The position numbers and the translations under genes were made by a program. From SHLQ01 sp047638715 (lineage in GTDB: Bacteria; Actinomycetota; Acidimicrobiia; Acidimicrobiales; SHLQ01), in contig JBLIMK010000056.1 of assembly GCA_047638715.1 (NCBI GenBank), forward strand, positions 1 through 26,936: DNA of 26,936 nt, written 5' to 3'. Numbering within the stretch: position 1 is the stretch's first letter; the number at the start of each line of letters is the position of its first letter. Shown piece after piece: positions 21,766 through 26,936 of the stretch. The notes beneath the pieces were generated by a model. That model had not been told where the DNA came from. It saw only the letters and a program-made list of their open reading frames with translations, and did no database searches.

Positions 21766-24468
21766 CTATGGGTTGCAGTTGAAGACGGTGTCGATCGTCT
21801 CGGTCGTACAGATATCACCGATGACATGTGGCCCAGCGTTCACGATGTCGGCGAATCCGTCTACGGACGATATGACATCATCACCAGCGAAGCCGTTGAG
21901 CTGATCGAGCCCGTCGCCTCCATCCATCACGTCATTTCCAGATTGAGCCAACGATCCATCGCCGAATAGGACATCCGCGTCGACGCCTCCCATCAGCTCA
22001 TCATTACCCGGACCGCCATTCATCACATTGGCCCCCGACGGATCTGTCAGCGCGTCATCATCTTCATTACCCCAGAGGAAATCATCGCCCGCACCACCAT
22101 CGACAGCATCGATTCCACGCTGACCGAACACCCGGTCTGGGCCCCCATCACCAAACAGGTTGTCATCGCCCGTCAGCCCGAAGATCGTGTCGCCACCTTC
22201 GTCGCCATGGATCGTGTCGTTACCGGGGCCGCCATTGATGACGTCGTTACCGGGGCCGCCATTCAATACATCTGCGCCCAACGCGCCGATCACAAAGTCA
22301 TCTCCACCACCAGCAAACACCGTGTCGATTCCGTCCTGACCGAAGATCCGATCGGCGTCATCGCCGCCAAACATCGTGTCGCTACCGGGGCCACCGTTCA
22401 ACGTGTCAACCCCAACACCACCATCGAGCCGATCATCGCCTTCGAATCCAATCAACGTGTCATCACCTTCGCCGCCAAAGGCCACATCATCGCCACCCAA
22501 ACCAAACACCGTGTCATCACCAAGACCTGCATCGACCCAATCCGCACCAGGCCCACCATTGATCACGTCGTTGCCACCACGACCACAAACCGTGTCGTCG
22601 CCCATTCCTGCGCTGATCACGTCGACACCATCGGTGCCGAGAATCACATCGTCACCGGCGGTCGGAACGTCACCGTTACTCACGAATACTGTCACCGGCA
22701 ATCCGTTGCATGACGGCTGCACCTGAACGGAGTTCGACGGGAACGAAGGGACGCTTCCACCGAAGCTGTTGTCCGCCACGACGAAAAACGTGTAGGTCTG
22801 CAACGGGTCGAGACCAGTCATGACGCAACTCAGCGCACCCGTGGTCGTGCACGATCCCCCGACAGGAGTGGAATGGACCGTGTATGCGCTCGGAGCTCCG
22901 ATGGTCGGCGAATTCCAAGACACGGTCACGTCCTCGCCGCTCGCAGCGGCGACGGCCCCTGTGGGCGCGTCATGCTCCAATTCGCCCCCGGCGTTCGCAC
23001 GAAGCGCGCTCCGGTCGAACTGCGTCGGACCGTACTTGACGGCCCGATACTCTCTCTCAGAATCGAGCGTGAGAGACAACAGCCGGTTTCCATCGGGATC
23101 GACATCTTCAAAGAACGGCGAAGCACCGCCCCAGGTGATAATCGCACTTTCGTCGGGCTGGATTCGGTGCGCCCCGATGAACGGGCTGTCGATCCCGCCA
23201 CCTAGCAACTTCTCCCACTTGAGCTTCGCCGTACCGTCAAGCTCGTCGATTTTGTACACGACTGCGCGGGCCCGGGACAGCCCGCTTTGATTGTCGTACA
23301 CGCTGATCATGTCATTCGCCAGAACCCGTGCATCATGTTGTCGCCACGTGCCGTCGAACGGGTCGTCGATCGTGTCGAGACGGCTCGGGCTCGCCGTGCC
23401 TCCCAGTTTCCACTCGACCGCGCCAGTGCTTCGATCGATCCGATACACACCAGATGAACGAGCAGAGACGAGGAGGTCCCCGTTCGCGTACTCGTCGACG
23501 GAGTTCAAGTGGACGAGGTCGACGACGTTCCCGAGGCCGGGACCGAGCGCTCTGTCAGAGGCTGGGATGTGGTCCTGACTGCGCCACTCCCAAATGAGCG
23601 CCCCTGTCCCGGGGTCAAGCTCCTGCAGGTAGCCATCGATCGCATCCTCGCAGTTGGAGAGACCGAGGACGGTCAGATCAACACATTGACGGGGCACATA
23701 GGACATCATCATGATGTTCCCGTTTGCCAGCTCGAGGTAGTCGTGAATGTCGGTAGCGAGTCCAGACGTTCGCTGATGCTTCATTAGGGTCCCGTCCAAG
23801 TTTCGGATCTCATAGCTCCGAAACGCCGTCGGGGGTCCGAACTCAGCCCATGCAAAAGTGCCGTCGGAGAGCAGCTTCTGATCGATCACGGGGAGACGAG
23901 TTCGCTTGTACCAGACGGGAACACCGTTGGTGTCGAGGAGGGCCACGAACGGGCTCTCAGCAGGGGCGCCGAGCTGAGCAAGTCCGAACGAGACGAAATA
24001 GTAGCCATCACCCGGGACCCCAGGCTTGTCGATCGCGTAAGTCGGATAGTCGGGCGGCAGGCACCGATACCAATAGGCGTCCGTGCTTGCGCCGTCGGTC
24101 ACGGTCACTTCGACGACGTCATCGGGGCTCATAGCTACCGTGACCGCTGCGCCCGAGTTGACGTTGTTGCCATCGATCGTCAATCCGGCTGCCAAAGGTG
24201 CATCAACCGAGAATTCGATCTGGTTGAGGCCAGCCCCACAACGAACCGCGTAGTCGGTGGTGCGCTCATCGAAGTCGGGAAAGGCAACCGCCGGACCGAC
24301 GCTGATATCGCTTACGACTCCCACGAGCGCCACGCTCTCCCCAGCGAATGCGAACAAGGCGCCCGCCACGAGGAACACGAAAGTCGTAGCGCGCGTGAAC
24401 GACACACGACGAACGGACCTCACTTCGATTACCTCACGGACAGAGGTAGTACTACTAGTTTCCACCAC
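21766..24468 (-). CDS. Secreted arylsulfotransferase-like / fibronectin III / RTX calcium-binding protein
   Basis: 900 residues from a GTG at 24468, chosen because TAAGGT lies 6 nt upstream; a GTG at 24423 with GAGG 8 nt upstream is the alternative. Signal peptide: RRVSFTRATTFVFLVAGALFAFAGES. Then a cadherin-like beta-sandwich (about 55-125), an arylsulfotransferase-type (PF05935/PF14269-like) beta-propeller (about 140-480) with HDYLELANGNIMMMSY, DLVHLNSVDEYANGDLLVSARSSG and QHDARVLANDMISVYDNQSG, a fibronectin III domain (about 500-590, APTGAVAAASGEDVTVSWNSP), and an RTX array of GGxGxDxxx nonapeptides (about 595-885). The tail GDICTTETIDTVFNCNP holds two cysteines. Expected to be exported and to fold on Ca2+ outside the cell. 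Sulfotransferase activity is possible, but the propeller may instead be a binding scaffold. A related tail appears at the right edge of the window. Confidence 0.9.
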   Translation of the reverse strand: MVETSSTTSVREVIEVRSVRRVSFTRATTFVFLVAGALFAFAGESVALVGVVSDISVGPAVAFPDFDERTTDYAVRCGAGLNQIEFSVDAPLAAGLTIDGNNVNSGAAVTVAMSPDDVVEVTVTDGASTDAYWYRCLPPDYPTYAIDKPGVPGDGYYFVSFGLAQLGAPAESPFVALLDTNGVPVWYKRTRLPVIDQKLLSDGTFAWAEFGPPTAFRSYEIRNLDGTLMKHQRTSGLATDIHDYLELANGNIMMMSYVPRQCVDLTVLGLSNCEDAIDGYLQELDPGTGALIWEWRSQDHIPASDRALGPGLGNVVDLVHLNSVDEYANGDLLVSARSSGVYRIDRSTGAVEWKLGGTASPSRLDTIDDPFDGTWRQHDARVLANDMISVYDNQSGLSRARAVVYKIDELDGTAKLKWEKLLGGGIDSPFIGAHRIQPDESAIITWGGASPFFEDVDPDGNRLLSLTLDSEREYRAVKYGPTQFDRSALRANAGGELEHDAPTGAVAAASGEDVTVSWNSPTIGAPSAYTVHSTPVGGSCTTTGALSCVMTGLDPLQTYTFFVVADNSFGGSVPSFPSNSVQVQPSCNGLPVTVFVSNGDVPTAGDDVILGTDGVDVISAGMGDDTVCGRGGNDVINGGPGADWVDAGLGDDTVFGLGGDDVAFGGEGDDTLIGFEGDDRLDGGVGVDTLNGGPGSDTMFGGDDADRIFGQDGIDTVFAGGGDDFVIGALGADVLNGGPGNDVINGGPGNDTIHGDEGGDTIFGLTGDDNLFGDGGPDRVFGQRGIDAVDGGAGDDFLWGNEDDDALTDPSGANVMNGGPGNDELMGGVDADVLFGDGSLAQSGNDVMDGGDGLDQLNGFAGDDVISSVDGFADIVNAGPHVIGDICTTETIDTVFNCNP
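21800..22690 (-). repeat. RTX nonapeptide-coding repeat array
   Basis: About 27-bp units encoding GGxGxDxxx repeats (for example NGGPGNDVI, NGGPGNDTI, AGGGDDFVI). Most copies have diverged in DNA sequence, but two adjacent units (22216-22236 and 22243-22263) share 21 identical bases at a 27-bp period, which marks a recent duplication of one nonapeptide. Confidence 0.85.
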
Positions 24469-24474
24469 CCCATC

Positions 24475-24480
24475 ACCTTA
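24475..24480 (-). promoter_or_regulatory. -10 box of the arylsulfotransferase-like/RTX gene
   Basis: TAAGGT on the minus strand, 6 nt before the GTG at 24468. A weak TTATGA-like -35 lies about 16 bp further upstream. It supports the longer start. Confidence 0.45.
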
Positions 24481-24517
24481 GACGGCCTTCTCCAGGTCAT
24501 AAAACACGCAGGGCGCG

Positions 24518-24593
24518 ACTATTCACTACGAATAGTGAGGTCTGCTGCAGACCCCAACGAAAAATCCTGCGTTGGACTACATCCCATGTAGTC
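24518..24593. repeat. Cluster of three inverted repeats upstream of the RTX gene
   Basis: Site 1 (24518-24538): overlapping dyads, ACTATTC-ACTAC-GAATAGT and TCACTA-CGAA-TAGTGA. Site 2 (24539-24553): GGTCTGC-T-GCAGACC, perfect. Site 3 (24575-24593): GACTACAT-CCC-ATGTAGTC, perfect 8-bp arms. They lie between the stop of the small minus-strand gene (24631) and the RTX gene start (24468). Site 3 with a downstream TTTTT on the minus strand could be a weak terminator for the small gene; sites 1 and 2, some 50-85 nt upstream of the RTX start, could be operators. Confidence 0.55.
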
Positions 24594-24630
24594 GAGCGCA
24601 TGAATTTTGGAGAACGAGAGAGGCTGGAGC

Positions 24631-24849
24631 TCAACTCAGTCGGCTGAGGTCTTCGACGAGATCGAGAACGCCGAGAACCGTGAGGGCGAGTATCACTCCC
24701 CAACCGACGAGCGAACCGACCTTACCGAACGGCTTCGCGTCGACCCCGACGAGTCGTTCTGGGAAGAGCTTCTTGATGCTGAGGAGCCGCTCCATCGGCT
24801 CCTTGGCTAGTCCCACGAGGCCAACTGCAAGACCGATCGCTAGTGGCAC
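24631..24849 (-). CDS. Small putative membrane protein
   Basis: 72 residues from a GTG at 24849; an ATG at 24795 with AAGGAG 3 nt upstream would give 54 residues. The long form has two hydrophobic segments (LAIGLAVGLVGLA and SLVGWGVILALTVLGVLDLV) separated by a basic loop (ERLLSIKKLFPERLVGVDAKPFGK), so probably two membrane helices with the loop on one side. GC3 is high. The open frame continues far upstream, but there it overlaps the SCO6745-family gene on the other strand and loses protein character. No family recognised. Divergent from that gene, with the two starts about 30 nt apart. Confidence 0.5.
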   Translation of the reverse strand: MPLAIGLAVGLVGLAKEPMERLLSIKKLFPERLVGVDAKPFGKVGSLVGWGVILALTVLGVLDLVEDLSRLS

Positions 24850-24866
24850 ACCGTGTCCAGGTTCCC

Positions 24867-24872
24867 TATCAT
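24867..24872 (+). promoter_or_regulatory. -10 box of the SCO6745-family gene
   Basis: TATCAT ends 7 nt before the GTG at 24880. It favours a leaderless start there over the GTG at 24853, which would lie upstream of this box. Confidence 0.5.
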
Positions 24873-24879
24873 CGATGCC

Positions 24880-25674
24880 GTGACGTTGACCGGTGATATC
24901 GCTTCGGAGGTAGACCGTCTGGTCTGGACTATCCGTGACGCCGTGCGAGCACGACGCGCTGACCTCGAGTTCGGATCTGCGCTGTCGCCCGGGGCGTTCA
25001 ATCCGCTCATCAACCTTCTGTCGTTCAGGGACGGCCTTAGTGAGAGCTTCATCAGACGTCGCTACATCTACCGGCCCGAGAACAAGCTCGAAGCGTTCTT
25101 CGGCGAGCTGACCGACGGCGAGTACTTGATCGCCAAAAACGACGGTCTCATCGTGAGCGAGCGACTGGCTGCGATCGGCGATGAGATCGCGACGGAGATG
25201 AGCGCAGCCTGCCGGGGTCTGTGGTCTGAACACGAAGGAGCGATGGCTCGCGCTTCGGCAATGGCGCGAACAGCGATAGATGCGGGTGACATTCGCGACG
25301 GATTGCTGCAGGTGGCGACGAGCTCGGAGGAATCCTCCGATCCCTACAGGAGGTTTTGGCAGCGCCTGTCCGCGCTCCGGCTCCTCCGCAACGAGGCGCA
25401 CGTTGACGCCTGGCGGGCCCACGGACTTGTGCCATCTGAGATCGAGGCTCTCACAGATGCCTGGGCAGGAAGTCTCATGCAGGCACCTGTTGAATACAGC
25501 GCGGGCCTTGGGGACCTCGGCTACGTCGCCGACGACATCGTCACGCCGGCAGGAATCGCTGCGCGACAACATATAGAGGACGCAACCGATGCTGGCGTTG
25601 CGGATGCCTTTGCCACGATCGACGCCGAGACCCTCCTGATGATCCTCCGGTCACTACCGGGCGCCCCCGACTGA
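24880..25674 (+). CDS. SCO6745 family protein
   Basis: 264 residues from the GTG at 24880 (MTLTGDIASEVDRLVW); the GTG at 24853 would add nine residues but lies before the -10 box. It is all-helical. Family-like segments: LSESFIRRRYIYRPENKLEAFFGELTDGEYL, LIVSERLAAIGDEIATEM, RLLRNEAHVDAWRAHGLVPSEIEALTDAWAG, and DDIVTPAGIAARQHIEDATDA near the C-terminus. NCBI describes the family as helix-turn-helix-containing; the C-terminal part (VAPxGxAAR-x-IEDATD-like) resembles a winged-helix end. Function is not established and no ligand can be inferred. The redoxin gene follows 40 nt downstream but has its own -10 box. Confidence 0.75.
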   Translation: MTLTGDIASEVDRLVWTIRDAVRARRADLEFGSALSPGAFNPLINLLSFRDGLSESFIRRRYIYRPENKLEAFFGELTDGEYLIAKNDGLIVSERLAAIGDEIATEMSAACRGLWSEHEGAMARASAMARTAIDAGDIRDGLLQVATSSEESSDPYRRFWQRLSALRLLRNEAHVDAWRAHGLVPSEIEALTDAWAGSLMQAPVEYSAGLGDLGYVADDIVTPAGIAARQHIEDATDAGVADAFATIDAETLLMILRSLPGAPD

Positions 25675-25701
25675 AGCACCGAACCAACTCGGGCGTCGGG
25701 A

Positions 25702-25707
25702 TAGGGT
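25702..25707 (+). promoter_or_regulatory. -10 box of the candidate selenoprotein gene
   Basis: TAGGGT ends 7 nt before the ATG at 25715 and matches the leaderless pattern. No -35 is recognisable at 17 bp. Confidence 0.45.
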
Positions 25708-25714
25708 CGATCAC

Positions 25715-26797
25715 ATGCTCCTCACGTCCGGCCTCACTGATTTTCGAGCGTTTGAGCACGCCACCGGGTGGGACGTCAAAACCGAAGGTGCCTGTAAAGG
25801 AGACCTCTGCGTACCGCTGCCCGAGGAGGCGCGCCGAGACGGTGGCCTGGACGCGACCCTCATCGCTGAGCGGCTAGGTATGCCCATCCTGCGCGACGAA
25901 GAACACGGGCTTACTGCGCTGGGCCCAGCCACCGTTACTGGGCGTGTTCTAGAGACGTCGGTAGCTCCCGAGCTCGAACTCCCAGACGCCGACGGCAATC
26001 CGTTCAGGCTCTCATGGTTGCTCGGGAAGAAGGTTCTCCTCGTCTCGTGGGCTTCGTGGTGAGGTTGTCGTGATGACCTGCCCGTGTGGCAGGCACTACG
26101 AAGCGAGCTCGTTGGCCAGGGAGTCGAGATCGTCACGGTCTCACTCGATACCGGAGGCGTTGCCTCGGCCGGACCGTTCATCGATGCCGCGTCGCCAGAT
26201 CACCCGTCTCTGATCGATGAGGCTCACGTGTCAGCTGCGCGCTTTGGCTTCGTGAATGTTCCAAACGCAGTGTGGATCGACGAGAACGGAACGATTGTGC
26301 GGCCTTCGCATGCAGCAACCGTCAACCTCCGGGCCTCCTCGGTTCGCGACGTCGAAATCACTCCAGAGATGGGCATCTTCGGTGACGTGTTGACGCAGGT
26401 CAAGCAGTTCACACTCGACCCAGTTGCCTACCGATCCGCTATCGCCGATTGGGTCGAGCACGGCGCTGGAAGTCGTTACGCCATGAGCCCGGACGAGGTC
26501 GTCGCGGCGTCACGTCCGCGCTCAACCGAGCATGCCGAAGCGGCTGCCGCGTTCGAGTTAGCCCAACACCTCCATCGTGCCGGACACGTTGACGACGCCG
26601 TTGCTTGGTTTGAGCTAGCCCACGACAAGCACCCCGAGAATTGGACTTACAAGCGCCAGGCATGGACCTTCGTAACCACTCCTCCCGGCCAAGCCAGCGA
26701 CCTACTCCAAGGCCCGAATGACACCTACGGCACCGACTGGCTGAGCGAGGTCAAACGAATCGGTGCCGACAGTTACTACGACACCTTCGACTACTGA
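25715..26797 (+). CDS. Redoxin-family protein with in-frame TGA at the active-site cysteine (candidate selenoprotein)
   Basis: One reading frame of 360 residues interrupted only by TGA at 26060-26062 (residue 116). Before it: an N-terminal region with CKGDLC (C27, C32) and a redoxin-domain opening APELELPDADGNPFRLSWLLGKKVLLVSWASW. After it: GCRDDLPVWQALRSELVGQGVEIVTVSLD, then FGFVNVPNAVWIDENGTIV, a normal AhpC/TSA-thioredoxin fold. The TGA falls where relatives have the cysteine of a WASWCGCR-type motif, giving WASW-U-GCR with C118 as partner. Both sides keep high GC3 and family motifs. A stem-loop of SECIS geometry starts 14 nt after the TGA. The C-terminal part (about 245-360) is helical, TPR-like (AFELAQHLHRAGHVDDAVAWFELAHDKHPE). 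The likely role is thiol/selenol peroxidase or disulfide reductase in the cytosol; there is no signal peptide. The alternative is a nonsense mutation; conventional gene callers would report two pieces (25715-26062 and from about 26084). Confidence 0.75.
26074..26095 (+). promoter_or_regulatory. Putative bacterial SECIS element
   Basis: Perfect 6-bp stem CCTGCC/GGCAGG (26077-26082 with 26088-26093) closing a 5-nt loop CGTGT (26083-26087). If A26076 is bulged, two more pairs form (26075-26094, 26074-26095). The stem begins 14 nt after the TGA and the loop 20 nt after it, within the 16-37 nt usual for bacterial SECIS loops, and a G is in the first two loop positions, followed by U. Confidence 0.55.
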
Positions 26798-26843
26798 GCG
26801 AGCTATACCTCCAATTTGCTGAGGATGGTAGGCGGAATCGGGG

Positions 26844-26936
26844 TCACGGGTTGCAGTTGAAGACCGTGTCGACACCAACATCAACAACACACGTATCGCC
26901 AACCGTATGCGGGCCGCCATTGACCACATCGGCCAC
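26844..26936 (-). CDS. C-terminal end of a second RTX-type secreted protein (partial)
   Basis: The minus strand is open from the right edge to a TGA at 26844-26846 and encodes VADVVNGGPHTVGDTC...DTVFNCNP. It closely matches the end of the protein at 21766-24468 (IVNAGPHVIGDIC...DTVFNCNP), including both cysteines. The rest of the gene is outside the window. It converges on the redoxin gene with a 46-nt gap. Confidence 0.75.
   Translation of the reverse strand: MADVVNGGPHTVGDTCVVDVGVDTVFNCNP

Noticed and set aside
21800..22690. CRISPR-like or intergenic repeat array
   Set aside because: The period is 27 bp without spacers, and every unit translates as an RTX nonapeptide in one long minus-strand frame.
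22207..22713. Plus-strand open frame of 168 codons across the RTX array
   Set aside because: It is the mirror of the repeat-coding strand: its repeated VITxAxxHRV pattern is explained by the complement of GGxGxDxxx codons.
24850..25572. Long minus-strand open frame opposite the SCO6745-family gene, in phase with the small membrane gene
   Set aside because: The plus-strand frame carries recognisable family motifs; the minus-strand sequence here is of low complexity and arginine-rich, as expected for the complement of a high-GC gene. Only its last 72 codons look protein-like.
26084..26797. Redoxin C-terminal half as a separate gene
   Set aside because: It starts inside the thioredoxin fold, lacks the beta-strand that precedes the active site, has no ribosome site, and is in the same frame as the upstream half with only the TGA between.
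1..26936. tRNA, rRNA, transposase or integrase genes
   Set aside because: I saw no cloverleaf-like segment ending in a CCA-type acceptor, no rRNA sequence and no transposase or integrase motif in either strand; a tRNAscan/Infernal run would be needed to be certain.

Overview
The window looks like chromosomal DNA from a high-GC actinobacterium, most likely an Acidimicrobiia / Ilumatobacter-type lineage. That placement is inferred from gene content and codon use, not from a marker gene. Supporting content includes a 1606-aa NAD-dependent glutamate dehydrogenase, a BTAD/SARP-type ATPase regulator, an SCO6745-family protein, a form II CoxL-like molybdenum hydroxylase subunit and RTX-type secreted proteins. 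Many genes appear to start without a leader: a TANNNT -10 box lies 6 or 7 nt before the ATG/GTG.

Layout. 1-2526: a partial two-domain protein and a DUF899 thioredoxin-like gene share a minus-strand unit driven by a promoter with a TetR-like operator. A small conserved actinobacterial gene diverges from it, then comes a MOSC gene. 2536-4579: a GRDP-like protein, an OsmC-type protein and a TauE/SafE transporter; the osmC/tauE divergent region carries a tandem 23/24-nt repeat. 4615-8898: a PhyH-family oxygenase, then a tightly coupled three-gene operon (FAD oxidoreductase, DUF1365, cyclopropane-synthase-like methyltransferase, each joined by ATGA overlaps) that points to chemical modification of membrane acyl chains. 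9012-12270: a cupin, an orphan CoxL-like large subunit and a nitroreductase. 12301-17121: NAD-glutamate dehydrogenase.

17122-18837 is a decayed strip. It holds the collapsed remnant of a VTC polyphosphate-polymerase gene fused to the tail of a DUF4956 gene, a 352-bp stretch without a convincing gene, and a 40-aa membrane peptide gene. 18838-21727: a BTAD/NB-ARC/TPR regulator split in two by an apparent +1 frameshift. 21766-24468: a secreted arylsulfotransferase-like / fibronectin III / RTX protein. The right edge (26844-26936) shows the end of a second RTX protein with the same cysteine-containing tail.

The most notable locus is 25715-26797. It is a redoxin (AhpC/TSA-thioredoxin fold) reading frame whose expected active-site cysteine codon is an in-frame TGA (26060-26062). 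The TGA is followed 14 nt later by a perfect 6-bp stem with a 5-nt GU-containing loop, the geometry of a bacterial SECIS element. This is a candidate selenoprotein. Its neighbours do not form one pathway with it, but thiol/redox proteins (DUF899, OsmC, nitroreductase, redoxin) recur in the window.
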